From JABCPE02 sp963509715 (lineage in GTDB: Bacteria; Bacteroidota; Bacteroidia; Flavobacteriales; Weeksellaceae): DNA of 50,678 nt. Location of the stretch: assembly GCA_963509715.1 (NCBI GenBank), contig CAUPCB010000008.1, forward strand, positions 1 to 50,678, written 5' to 3'. Under the pieces are notes generated by a model. It searched no databases, had not been told where the DNA came from, and saw nothing but the letters and a program-made list of their open reading frames with translations. This document shows positions 1 through 7,206 of this stretch, piece after piece. A program made the position numbers and the translations under genes. Position 1 is the first letter of the stretch; each line of letters opens with the position of its first letter.

Positions 1-58
1 GTATTTTCATATAAATAAACTAAATTGTTCAAATAAAAGAAAAAAATCAACAAAAAAA

Positions 59-89
59 TTTGTGGATTAAAAAAGTTTTTATACCTTTG
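59..89 (+). promoter_or_regulatory. Promoter for the leader-peptide/susCD transcript
   Basis: TTTG at 59-62 and TACCTTTG at 82-89 are separated by 19 nt, which fits the Bacteroidota housekeeping promoter (TTTG, 19-21 nt, TAnnTTTG). Transcription should begin near 95, about 20 nt before the first leader ORF. No second promoter of this type is seen before susC, so both leaders and susCD probably share this start. Confidence 0.75.
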
Positions 90-114
90 CAAGGTATTTA
101 GACAAAAAAGAATA

Positions 115-213
115 ATGTTTAATCAACACAATCATACAAGAACATCTGAACATACCATTACCATGTGTATGGATATGATGATGTGGGTTTTTAGAAAGCC
201 GCAGTTTTTGTGA
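115..213 (+). CDS. Leader peptide 1 (32 aa, Met/Cys-rich), attenuator ORF
   Basis: A 33-codon ORF begins just after the promoter. Its middle reads MCMDMMMW and it ends RKPQFL followed by UGA. The same C-terminal pattern (MMMW, four residues, PQFL) recurs in a second short ORF at 329-421, with an identical 15-nt 3' end. The N-terminal part is His/Asn/Thr-rich. The three consecutive AUG codons at 175-183 and the UGG at 184-186 lie 12-24 nt upstream of CCGCAG (199-204), the start of a segment able to pair with the terminator's left arm. That is the spacing expected if a ribosome starved of Met (or Trp) stalled and freed the segment. The role is inferred; I recognise no named family. It is too short and lacks the features of a secreted product. 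Confidence 0.72.
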   Translation: MFNQHNHTRTSEHTITMCMDMMMWVFRKPQFL

Positions 214-274
214 TTGTAAAATGCGAATAGAAAAATTTTATATAAATTATACAAAATTATCACAAGGGCTTCGG
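199..274 (+). promoter_or_regulatory. Antiterminator of attenuator 1
   Basis: CCGCAGTTTTTGTGAT (199-214, the last leader codons plus stop) can pair with ATCACAAGGGCTTCGG (259-274) over 16 positions with one C/U mismatch and three G-U wobbles. The second segment includes the left arm of the following terminator (264-274), so the two structures are mutually exclusive. A ribosome finishing the leader would cover 199-214 and favour termination. A ribosome stalled upstream would favour read-through. Confidence 0.68.
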
Positions 275-296
275 ACAAAAACCGAAGTCCTTTTTT
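264..296 (+). terminator. Intrinsic terminator of attenuator 1
   Basis: AAGGGCTTCGG (264-274) pairs with CCGAAGTCCTT (282-292), 11 bp with one G-U pair and a 7-nt loop, and runs into a T-tract to 296. It lies between the first leader ORF and the second, so it should end transcription before susC unless the antiterminator forms. Confidence 0.85.
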
Positions 297-328
297 ATGT
301 TTAAACTAAATCTCAATTAAAAATTAAA

Positions 329-421
329 ATGTTAATAAATCTGAATCATAAAAACCAAAATCTAACTTGTCAAATGATGGGAATGATGATGTGGCTTTCT
401 AAAAGACCGCAGTTTTTGTGA
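329..421 (+). CDS. Leader peptide 2 (30 aa, Met/Cys-rich), attenuator ORF
   Basis: A 31-codon ORF whose core is CQMMGMMMW and whose end is LSKRPQFL, then UGA. It matches leader 1 in the MMMW block, the 12-nt distance from UGG (392-394) to the CCG codon (407-409), and the last 15 nt, while the N-terminal halves differ. Retention of exactly the parts needed for attenuation points to a duplicated control element. It sits after terminator 1 and before terminator 2, with no visible promoter of its own, so it should be reached only by transcripts that read through terminator 1. Cys codons also occur in both leaders, so the signal could be sulfur amino acids in general. Confidence 0.72.
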   Translation: MLINLNHKNQNLTCQMMGMMMWLSKRPQFL

Positions 422-468
422 TGGATTAAAGTATTAAGTTTTCTTCATAATCATCATGAGAGCTTCGG
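407..468 (+). promoter_or_regulatory. Antiterminator of attenuator 2
   Basis: Positions 407-424 (CCGCAGTTTTTGTGATGG) can pair with 451-468 (TCATCATGAGAGCTTCGG): 17 of 18 positions pair, counting G-U. The partner segment differs from that in attenuator 1 at several positions, yet pairing is kept through wobble or Watson-Crick changes, and the single C/U mismatch is in the same place in both copies. The helix excludes terminator 2, whose left arm is 459-468. Confidence 0.66.
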
Positions 469-492
469 TAAATATGCCGGAGCTCTTTTTTT
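458..492 (+). terminator. Intrinsic terminator of attenuator 2
   Basis: AGAGCTTCGG (459-468) pairs with CCGGAGCTCT (477-486), with one G-U pair and an 8-nt loop, and is followed by seven T (486-492). It lies 31 nt before the susC start. Shape and left-arm core (CTTCGG) match terminator 1. Confidence 0.84.
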
Positions 493-522
493 GTAAGTAA
501 AAAATTAACAATATTATATATA

Positions 523-3468
523 ATGAAAAGAAAAGTAGTCAGATTAAGCACTTTGTTTGCGTTGTTCTCTTTCGTGGGGACATTCAGTGCTCAGGAAAAG
601 AAGAAGGATTCTATCAAGGAAAATTCCATCGGCGAAGTCGTGATAGTAGCCTTTGGGAAACAGAAAAAAGAAGAAATCACAGGTTCTATCCAAGAACTAA
701 AACCCAAGGATATTTCTGCATTACAGAACGGAAATGTCTTGCAGGGTCTTGCAGGGCGTGTAGCAGGAGTTCAGATCGTGGGAAATGGACAGCCAGGGAG
801 CAGCCCGAGCATAAGAATGAGAGGAATAGGCTCTATCAATGCATCTAGTGAGCCGCTGATAGTTTTGGATGGGATACCTTACCCTGGGTCGCTCAATTCT
901 ATTCCTTCTTCGGATATAGAGAGTTTGTCCTTCTTGGAAGATGCTTCATCAAACGCTCTGTATGGTTCACGAGGGGCGAATGGAGTAATCATCATCACTA
1001 CTAAAAAAGGAACGAGAAAGGGAATTCATGTAGATTTTGATATTAAAACAGGGATTAACTTCCGTGCGACTCCAGAATATGACATCATCAGCAGTCCTGC
1101 CGAGTATTATTTGGCTTATTTCAACAGGGTTCGTGTAGGCGAAAAAGCAAGTGGAAAAACTGATGCCCAAGCCTATACAGAGGCGATAAACAAAATGAAC
1201 GCTACACTGGGATATAATGCCTACAATCTTCCTTTTAACCAGCTTATCAATCAGGATGGAAGTTTTAACCAAAATGCTAAACTGCTTTATCAGGACAATT
1301 GGCAAAAACTATTATTCCGACCAAATCTCCGTCAAGAAGCAAACCTCAGCTTCACCGCAAATACTGATAAATTAAAGGCTTATACTTCACTTGGTTACCT
1401 CAATGACCGCAGCTACCTCATCGGTTCTGGATTTAAAAGATTGAGTTTAAGGTCTAATTTGGAATATGCTCTTAACGAAAAATTGAAATTCGGAGCTAAT
1501 CTAAATTACAGCAACAGCGAACAAAATCTGGGCGATGGAGGAAGTTTTGCTAACTCGTTCCAGTTTTCTAGGAATATCGCGCCTTTTTATCCTGTGTATT
1601 TGAGGGATAATGATTATAACAGAGTTTATGATATCAAAGGAAGGGCTGTCTATGACTACGGAGATGGAAAAGGGCCAAATGGAGCAAGAAGGTCTTATGC
1701 CGTTTTTGAAAACCCTGTGGGAAACCGCCAGTATGATTTGAACAAAGTGACCAATAACACGGTGAATACTAATCTTTTCGTGCAGTATAAATTCCTGAAA
1801 GATTTTGATTTTACTTATAATTTTGGTGGCGTGATTATCAATTCCCAAGAGCTTGTTTATGGAAATCCTTTGGGAGGGACAACGGCTACTGTGGGCGGGC
1901 GACTTGCAAAATCCAATACTCTGAAATACGCCTTCAACCACCAGCAGTTATTATCTTATAATAAACAACTTGGCACACACAATATCAGTGTTCTTCTGGG
2001 GCATGAGCTGAACCAAGAGAAAAGCGATTATTTCGGGGCGAGAAAAGAAAAATTGTTCTTAGAAGGGCTTACTGTTTTTGATAATGTTCTGAAAATGAAT
2101 GAAATCCCAGGAAACCAATACGACTACGCTGTGGAAGGGTTTTTCTCCCGAGTTTTGTATAATTATAAAAACAAATATTTCTTCAATGCCAGCCTTAGAA
2201 GAGATGGTTCATCGGTATTTTCCAAAGAAAACAGATGGGGGACTTTCTATGGACTGGGAGCAGCATGGGACATTTCGAAAGAAGATTTCTTAAAGGATTC
2301 AGAAGTTGTTAATGCCTTGAAAGTGAAGGCTTCCTACGGACAGCAGGGGAATGATATTTTCTACTTCCCAGGCACTACGGACAGAATCTATTATGCTTAC
2401 AAAAACTTATATAAAGTAAGTAACTTCGGGGATGATACGCCTGTGGTTACTACGGAATATCTTGGAAATAATAAGCTGAGATGGGAAAACTCCCAAAACC
2501 TAAATGCTGGTTTTGAAACGGCTTTGTTCAATAGAAGATTGTCTATCAATGCCGAATATTTTGAGAGAAAAGTTTCTGATATGATCTATCGTGCGGCGCT
2601 TCCTTTCTCTAATGTGGGGCATTATCCTAGGTTAGAAAACATCGGAAACATGAGAAACAGAGGGGTTCAGGTGAGTATCAACGGAGATGTAATTAAAACA
2701 GAGAATTTCACTTGGAATCTTTATGCTAACCTTACTCATTACAAAAACAAAATCACCAAACTCCCTGATGCACAGAGAGAAAACGGAATAGCAGATGGAC
2801 TTTTCCTCCTAAAAGAAGGCAGCGACCGATATGCTTACTATCTGAAAGAGTTCGCAGGGGTGAATCCTCTGAATGGAGATGCGCTTTGGTATAAAGATGG
2901 CGTGGATGCGAAAGGAAAGGCAGTTAAACAAGTTACAAACAGCTACGCTGAAGCAACGCTTTACCAAACAGGAAAATCTGCTATACCAAAGGTTTATGGT
3001 GGTTTTGGAACTCAGATAAGATTTAAAAACATCACTCTATCGGCTAATTTTGCGTATCAGCTGGGCGGCTGGGGCTATGACCAAAACTACAGATCGCTCC
3101 TGCATTCGGACAACTATGCGTCTAACTATCATAGAGATATCCACAAAACATGGACGCCAGAAAATCCTACGGCATCTCTGCCAAGAATAGATATTTCTAA
3201 TTCTAACCAAAATGCCAGCTCTACACTATTCCTAGTGAAATCAGATTATTTAAGTCTTCAAGATTTAACACTGAGTGTGGGCATACCGCAGAAGTTCCTT
3301 GAAAACTACGGAATCCGAGATGCCAATATTTATGTAACAGGGAACAATCTTTTCTTGCTTTCAAAGAGAAGAGGCTATGACCCAAGGCTGTCTATTTCTG
3401 GAGTTTCGGAGACATACGGATATAATCTGTTATCAAGTGTTTCATTAGGTCTTAATCTTAAATTTTAA
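523..3468 (+). CDS. SusC/RagA-family TonB-dependent outer-membrane transporter
   Basis: The 981-aa protein has a signal peptide ending near FSAQ (residue 24). A plug domain follows almost at once, with LQGLAGRVAGVQIV and GSRGANGVIIITTKKG as typical SusC plug motifs, and then a long beta-barrel ending in a Phe (LGLNLKF). The usual N-terminal carboxypeptidase-regulatory-like domain is absent, so this is the short SusC form. It should import a ligand captured by the SusD partner, powered by TonB. SusD starts 15 nt downstream, so the two form an operon. No glycoside hydrolase or sulfatase is next to it, so the substrate cannot be read from context. The Met/Cys leader peptides upstream suggest something that relieves sulfur-amino-acid shortage, which is inference. 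Confidence 0.93.
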   Translation: MKRKVVRLSTLFALFSFVGTFSAQEKKKDSIKENSIGEVVIVAFGKQKKEEITGSIQELKPKDISALQNGNVLQGLAGRVAGVQIVGNGQPGSSPSIRMRGIGSINASSEPLIVLDGIPYPGSLNSIPSSDIESLSFLEDASSNALYGSRGANGVIIITTKKGTRKGIHVDFDIKTGINFRATPEYDIISSPAEYYLAYFNRVRVGEKASGKTDAQAYTEAINKMNATLGYNAYNLPFNQLINQDGSFNQNAKLLYQDNWQKLLFRPNLRQEANLSFTANTDKLKAYTSLGYLNDRSYLIGSGFKRLSLRSNLEYALNEKLKFGANLNYSNSEQNLGDGGSFANSFQFSRNIAPFYPVYLRDNDYNRVYDIKGRAVYDYGDGKGPNGARRSYAVFENPVGNRQYDLNKVTNNTVNTNLFVQYKFLKDFDFTYNFGGVIINSQELVYGNPLGGTTATVGGRLAKSNTLKYAFNHQQLLSYNKQLGTHNISVLLGHELNQEKSDYFGARKEKLFLEGLTVFDNVLKMNEIPGNQYDYAVEGFFSRVLYNYKNKYFFNASLRRDGSSVFSKENRWGTFYGLGAAWDISKEDFLKDSEVVNALKVKASYGQQGNDIFYFPGTTDRIYYAYKNLYKVSNFGDDTPVVTTEYLGNNKLRWENSQNLNAGFETALFNRRLSINAEYFERKVSDMIYRAALPFSNVGHYPRLENIGNMRNRGVQVSINGDVIKTENFTWNLYANLTHYKNKITKLPDAQRENGIADGLFLLKEGSDRYAYYLKEFAGVNPLNGDALWYKDGVDAKGKAVKQVTNSYAEATLYQTGKSAIPKVYGGFGTQIRFKNITLSANFAYQLGGWGYDQNYRSLLHSDNYASNYHRDIHKTWTPENPTASLPRIDISNSNQNASSTLFLVKSDYLSLQDLTLSVGIPQKFLENYGIRDANIYVTGNNLFLLSKRRGYDPRLSISGVSETYGYNLLSSVSLGLNLKF

Positions 3469-3483
3469 TTTTAAAAAAAAGTT

Positions 3484-4965
3484 ATGAAAATAAATAAAAT
3501 ATTAGCAGGAGCATTCGTTGCCCTATCACTTTTAAGCTGCAATAGAGAATTAGAAACCGAATCCGCGAAACTGGTTTCAGAGGAGCAGATTCCTGATGAT
3601 GCGGCTTCTTTAAATAATTATCTTAAAGGGATTTATCTTAGCTTCAGAAATCATGGTTCGGGTGGAACTACCACTCACACGGATTTTGGGATAATGTCCA
3701 TAAAAGCAGGAGTTGATTTGCTTTCCAATGACCTTATTCAGGCGAAACAGCAGCACCTTGGGAGATATTACAACTATGAAGCGAGACAAAGCGACAATTT
3801 TACCAACGAAATCGTTTGGAATACATTTTATTCTAAAATCTTTGATATCAATCGTTTGATAGAGAAGATAGAAGCCATAGGTGTAAATAATGAAAACCGA
3901 CACATCTATGGTCAGCTTTTGGCGCTTCGTGCGTATAGTTATTTTAATTTGGTGAGGTTCTATGCGCTTACTTATGTTGGTCATCAGAATGAACTGGGTG
4001 TGCCACTGGTAACTACGGCATCCAGCCCAGAAACACCAAGAGCAAGAGCCACTGTGCGCGAAGTTTATAACCAAATAACCAGTGATATAGAAAACGCCAT
4101 CACAGCGCTGAATGGTTTCACTCAGCAAAACATCGCACAGATAGACCAAAGAGCAGCAAAAGCCATTGCAGCGGATATTTACCTTGAAACAGGGGATTAT
4201 GCGAGAGCAGCAGCTTATGCTAATGAAGCCCGAACAGGCAAAACGCTGATGTCTCAGGCGGATTATACAGGTGCAGGATTTTCTCTAAAAACCAATCCAG
4301 AGATTATCTGGGGATTTGATAATTCTTTACAAACCAAAAATATCGGTAACCACTACGCTTCGTTCTTCTCTATGTATGACAGCATGAATGAAGGCTATGC
4401 GGGAGCAGCAGGGATTTATAAAATCATTGATAAAAGATTATACGATAAAATCCCAAGCACCGATTACAGAAAACAAGTGTTTAACGGAGCTACAGAATCC
4501 ACTTATACTTTTAATGGAAAGACCAAAAAACATCCGCCGTATGTGAGCAGAAAGTTCAAGGATTTGACATTCTTTGAGGGGGATTATATCTACATCAGAG
4601 CGGCTTCGCTTTACTATATAGAAGCAGAGGCTTTGGCGAGACTTGGGCAGACAGCTCAGGCGAGACAGGTGCTCTATGATATTACTTCTGTGAGAGATAC
4701 AGGATATACACATTCCACGAACTCTGGACAGAGCCTCATAGATGAGATCATCCTGCAAAAGAGAATAGAACTCTGGGGCGAAGGCTACGCTTGGTTTGAT
4801 ATGAAGCGCCTCGGGGTGGATTTGGTGAGGGATTATCCAGGTTCTAACCATACTTTTGGGAAGTTTAATCGTAGTTATTCTACGGACTATAACCAATACC
4901 GTTTCCAGATTCCGCAGAGTGAGGTGAGTAACAATCCTAATATTGTTCAAAACCCTGTGAGATAA
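3484..4965 (+). CDS. RagB/SusD-family nutrient-binding outer-membrane lipoprotein
   Basis: The 493-aa protein starts with a lipoprotein signal (LSLLSC, lipidated Cys19). It has the SusD layout: N-terminal helices with TPR-like segments (YGQLLALRAYSYFNLVRFYALTY is a hallmark, near residues 142-164) and a C-terminal stretch typical of the family (ELWGEGYAWFDMKRLG, then FQIPQSEVSNNPNI). SusD proteins sit over the SusC barrel on the cell surface and bind the ligand. It follows susC by 15 nt and ends at a strong terminator, so the operon is leaders-susC-susD. The ligand is unknown. Confidence 0.93.
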   Translation: MKINKILAGAFVALSLLSCNRELETESAKLVSEEQIPDDAASLNNYLKGIYLSFRNHGSGGTTTHTDFGIMSIKAGVDLLSNDLIQAKQQHLGRYYNYEARQSDNFTNEIVWNTFYSKIFDINRLIEKIEAIGVNNENRHIYGQLLALRAYSYFNLVRFYALTYVGHQNELGVPLVTTASSPETPRARATVREVYNQITSDIENAITALNGFTQQNIAQIDQRAAKAIAADIYLETGDYARAAAYANEARTGKTLMSQADYTGAGFSLKTNPEIIWGFDNSLQTKNIGNHYASFFSMYDSMNEGYAGAAGIYKIIDKRLYDKIPSTDYRKQVFNGATESTYTFNGKTKKHPPYVSRKFKDLTFFEGDYIYIRAASLYYIEAEALARLGQTAQARQVLYDITSVRDTGYTHSTNSGQSLIDEIILQKRIELWGEGYAWFDMKRLGVDLVRDYPGSNHTFGKFNRSYSTDYNQYRFQIPQSEVSNNPNIVQNPVR

Positions 4966-4980
4966 AACATGATGAATAAC

Positions 4981-5021
4981 AACCCGCTGAAGGTAGAAAT
5001 CCCTTTCGGCGGGTTTTTTTT
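4981..5021 (+). terminator. Terminator of the susCD operon
   Basis: AACCCGC (4981-4987) pairs with GCGGGTT (5008-5014), with further partial pairing inside, followed by a run of T. It lies directly after susD and before a separate lipoprotein gene. Confidence 0.85.
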
Positions 5022-5068
5022 ATAGTGTTAAATGTTATCTTTGCCAAGAATTTTAAATTTATAGAATT

Positions 5069-5536
5069 ATGAAAAAACTTTTATTGGCTGCTGTAGCAGT
5101 AGTGAGTTTAGCAGCGTGTAGCAGAAACAATGGTACAGATGAAATTACATCAGAGCCAGTTTCTCCTATCGTAGGGACATGGAAATATGTAAGAACAGAA
5201 ATCATCAGTGGAGCAGATGGTTCTAAATTAGAAACAAGGGTTCCTGATGAATGTGGAAGTAAAAACACCTTAGAATTTAGAGTGGATGGAAAACACATTG
5301 ATAAAGAATTTATTAAAATAGGTGGGCAGTGTACACAGGATGGAGATGAGGAGAGTAGATATGATTATAATCCTGCGACTAAAATTCTAAAGCTTACATA
5401 CAGCGATGGAAGTGTGGAGCAGGAAGAAGTTTTTTTATTAGATGCTACAAATCTTCATATACTGCCTGAAGAATATGATTATAATAGAGATGGATTTGAT
5501 GATAAAGTAATCATGTTCTATGTAAGACAAAACTAA
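5069..5536 (+). CDS. Lipocalin-like lipoprotein, function unknown
   Basis: A 155-aa protein with a clear lipoprotein signal (SLAAC, Cys17). The mature part opens with IVGTWKYVR, the short GxW-type motif of the lipocalin-like domains common in Flavobacteriia, and continues as alternating strands. Two further Cys (in DECGSK and GGQCTQ) could form a disulfide. It would sit in the periplasm or outer membrane. A TATCTTTG element at 5036-5043, 26 nt before the start, is a likely -7 box, but no good -33 box is seen. The gene stands alone between two terminators. Ligand and role are not apparent. Confidence 0.8.
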   Translation: MKKLLLAAVAVVSLAACSRNNGTDEITSEPVSPIVGTWKYVRTEIISGADGSKLETRVPDECGSKNTLEFRVDGKHIDKEFIKIGGQCTQDGDEESRYDYNPATKILKLTYSDGSVEQEEVFLLDATNLHILPEEYDYNRDGFDDKVIMFYVRQN

Positions 5537-5540
5537 AAAA

Positions 5541-5577
5541 TATTCCCTAAGATTATATCTTGGGGATTTTTATTTTT
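5541..5577 (+). terminator. Terminator after the lipocalin-like gene
   Basis: ATTCCCTAAGA pairs with TCTTGGGGAT across a TTATA loop, followed by a T-rich run, just after the stop codon at 5536. Confidence 0.75.
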
Positions 5578-5627
5578 TGCTGGGGCAAAGGAGTTGTTTT
5601 TTCTTTTTTAATTAAAAATAAAATATT

Positions 5628-5657
5628 CATTGTCAAGGTTTTGTAACTTTGACAATG
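5628..5657. promoter_or_regulatory. Inverted repeat overlapping a -7 promoter box, candidate operator
   Basis: CATTGTCAA (5628-5636) and TTGACAATG (5649-5657) form a perfect 9-bp inverted repeat with a 12-nt spacer. A TAACTTTG box (5644-5651) overlaps the right arm, so a bound dimer would cover the promoter. There is no T-tract, which argues against a terminator. It lies in the 317-bp gap before the ECF sigma operon. The regulator is not known. Confidence 0.5.
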
Positions 5658-5750
5658 ATTTTTTGTAACGAAAAAAATATTTCCAGCACTAATGTGGGTA
5701 TAAAATGCATTTTATAAAAGTTAGAGTTTAAATAATTAAAATCAAGACAA

Positions 5751-5843
5751 ATGAAAACAAGTCAAAATAAAAAAGATTTAGCGGAGATGATTACCAAGAG
5801 AAAGGATTTATTTTGGGCTGGTTTTTCTTTGATAAACTTTTAA
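5751..5843 (+). CDS. Possible 30-aa small protein upstream of the sigma gene
   Basis: An ORF of 31 codons starts MKTSQNKKDLAEM and ends FWAGFSLINF, stopping 10 nt before the ECF sigma ATG. It has a charged N-terminal half and an aromatic/hydrophobic end. The start (ATCAAGACAAATG) resembles other starts in this window. It could be a leader ORF coupled to the sigma gene, a small protein, or chance. I recognise no family. Confidence 0.35.
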   Translation: MKTSQNKKDLAEMITKRKDLFWAGFSLINF

Positions 5844-5853
5844 AAAGCATTTT

Positions 5854-6345
5854 ATGAAAGCCGAACAGCAACAGGAGTTTATCAAGCAACTAAATGAAAA
5901 CCAGAGGATAATCCATAAGATTTGTAAAATCTACATGGACAATCCCAGCGACCACGAAGACCTTTTTCAGGAGATTGTAATTCAGCTTTGGAAAGCCTAT
6001 CCTAATTTCCGTGGAGAAGCCAAATTTTCCACTTGGGCTTACCGCATCGGGCTGAATACCGCACTAGCACTATTCCGAAAGCGGAAAAGAGATGTCCCTG
6101 CGGACTCTATGGAGATTCTTCCCGAGATAAAAATAGCGGAAGAAAACGATGACCAGACCGCACAGATACAGGCGATGTATGATGCAATACACCAGCTGTC
6201 CGATGTGGAAAAAGCCCTCATCATGATGTATCTAGATGACAAGCCCTACCGAGAAATTTCCGAGATACTGGGCATAACGGAAGGAAACGCCCGTGTGAAA
6301 ATGAACCGTGCAAAAGAAAAACTAAAAACCCTCATCAAAAAATAA
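5854..6345 (+). CDS. ECF-type RNA polymerase sigma factor
   Basis: The 163-aa protein has the two-domain ECF layout. Region 2 (about residues 15-75) includes DHEDLFQEIVIQLWKAYPNF and FSTWAYRIGLNTAL. Region 4 (about 105-160) contains LSDVEKALIMMYLDDKPYREI followed by the helix-turn-helix EILGITEGNARVKMNRAKEKL. It should direct RNA polymerase to a small regulon. The next gene starts 4 nt after its stop and encodes a membrane protein, the usual place for a sigma partner or anti-sigma. An inverted repeat over a promoter box lies about 200 bp upstream. Confidence 0.92.
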   Translation: MKAEQQQEFIKQLNENQRIIHKICKIYMDNPSDHEDLFQEIVIQLWKAYPNFRGEAKFSTWAYRIGLNTALALFRKRKRDVPADSMEILPEIKIAEENDDQTAQIQAMYDAIHQLSDVEKALIMMYLDDKPYREISEILGITEGNARVKMNRAKEKLKTLIKK

Positions 6346-6349
6346 GGCT

Positions 6350-6997
6350 ATGGACGAATTAGAATTGCTAAAAAAAGACTGGAAAGAAAATAAATCTGAT
6401 GATTTTAAAAATTATACAGAAAAAGAACTTTTCGCAATGACCAAAAAAAGGTCTGTTTCCATCGCAAAATGGGTGTTTATCATTGCTTTGCTAGAGCTGG
6501 GATTTTGGTTTTTAATTGGATATTTAATGCCTTCTTCTTCGGAAGATAAGGAATATTATGAAGTATTAAACAACATCCCACTTATAAAGGGAATATTGTA
6601 TGTCTTAGGAGAGTTTGCAGCTTATTTACCATATGTTTTTATTGGTTTACTTTTGTATTTAAATTTTAAAATAAAAAGAGAAGAAAACCCTAAAAAACTG
6701 ATGGAAAAAATCCTCCTGATGAAAAAATGTATCCAATGGTATATTAGAATATTTTTAGGAGAAATTGTGGTGTTTTTCATCATCAGTATGATATTGACAT
6801 TTTATATAGAATATAATACTTTGGAGGGAGCTGAATTAGAAGAATTGTATCTTTTTGCGTTTGTGATGTTTATCCCTCTTTTAATGTTCATTTTCATTTT
6901 TGCTTTATTCCTAAGATTTATTTATCATCTCGTTTATGGAAAACTGCTACATAAACTGAAACAAAACTACGAAGAACTCAGCCGAATGGAAGAGTAA
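6350..6997 (+). CDS. Four-helix membrane protein paired with the ECF sigma factor
   Basis: A 215-aa protein with a charged cytoplasmic N-terminus of about 35 residues (starting MDELELLKKDWKENKSDD) and four predicted membrane helices near residues 38-60, 78-104, 131-153 and 165-190. It begins 4 nt after the sigma stop and ends at a terminator, so the two form an operon. This arrangement is common in Flavobacteriia. Its position suggests that the N-terminal segment binds or modulates the sigma factor. However, I see no zinc-binding anti-sigma motif (HxxxCxxC), so the anti-sigma role is only inferred. Confidence 0.72.
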   Translation: MDELELLKKDWKENKSDDFKNYTEKELFAMTKKRSVSIAKWVFIIALLELGFWFLIGYLMPSSSEDKEYYEVLNNIPLIKGILYVLGEFAAYLPYVFIGLLLYLNFKIKREENPKKLMEKILLMKKCIQWYIRIFLGEIVVFFIISMILTFYIEYNTLEGAELEELYLFAFVMFIPLLMFIFIFALFLRFIYHLVYGKLLHKLKQNYEELSRMEE

Positions 6998-7001
6998 AGT
7001 A

Positions 7002-7030
7002 AAAATCCCTTAAACTAAGGGATTTTTTTA
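7002..7030 (+). terminator. Terminator of the sigma/membrane-protein operon
   Basis: AAAATCCCTTA pairs with TAAGGGATTTT across a short AAC loop, then a T-run. It faces the 3' end of the tracrRNA transcript arriving from the other strand. Confidence 0.85.
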
Positions 7031-7035
7031 TGAAA

Positions 7036-7115
7036 TAAAAAAGCCCCGAAGATAGTCGAGGCGCTAAATGTTTTCACAACGGAATCATCCTTATTGTGAG
7101 TTGCTTTCAAATATG
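7036..7115 (-). ncRNA. tracrRNA of the type II-C CRISPR-Cas9 system
   Basis: On the minus strand, starting near 7112-7115, the RNA opens with an anti-repeat perfectly complementary over 19 nt (7094-7112) to the first part of the crRNA repeat. Next comes the flavobacterial tracrRNA core (AATAAGGATGATTCCGTTGTG, about 7094 down to 7074) with its short hairpin. It closes with a terminator, GCCTCGA / TCGGGGC with one G-U pair, then six U (7042-7037). The length is about 80 nt. Anti-repeat, nexus and terminator all agree, and it sits next to cas9, transcribed away from it. The exact 5' end is estimated from the promoter position. Confidence 0.9.
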
Positions 7116-7118
7116 TAG

Positions 7119-7150
7119 CAAAGATATATCAAATCTTTCGTATTTCCAAA
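7119..7150 (-). promoter_or_regulatory. tracrRNA promoter
   Basis: On the minus strand TTTG (complement of 7147-7150), a 20-nt spacer and TATCTTTG (complement of 7119-7126) make a full-consensus Bacteroidota promoter. Initiation a few nt further on falls at the first base of the anti-repeat, so the tracrRNA would need no 5' trimming to expose it. Confidence 0.83.
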
Positions 7151-7174
7151 CCTGTATTTTAAGAAAATTTTAAC

Positions 7175-7206
7175 TAAATTTGGTATCGATTGTAAAGATA
7201 TACCAA
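7175..7206 (+). promoter_or_regulatory. cas9 promoter box and start-codon inverted repeat
   Basis: TAAATTTG (7175-7182) is a good -7 box with only a weak -33 (CCTG at 7151-7154). TTGGTAT (7180-7186) and ATACCAA (7200-7206) form a 7-bp inverted repeat. Its first arm overlaps the -7 box and its second arm reaches the A of the cas9 ATG. It may be an operator or an mRNA hairpin limiting cas9 translation. Neither is shown. Confidence 0.5.

Noticed and set aside
115..421. The two short ORFs considered as secreted or ribosomally made modified peptides.
   Set aside because: No signal or core/leader division and no modification enzyme nearby; the conserved C-terminus coincides with RNA segments that pair with terminators, so attenuation explains it better.
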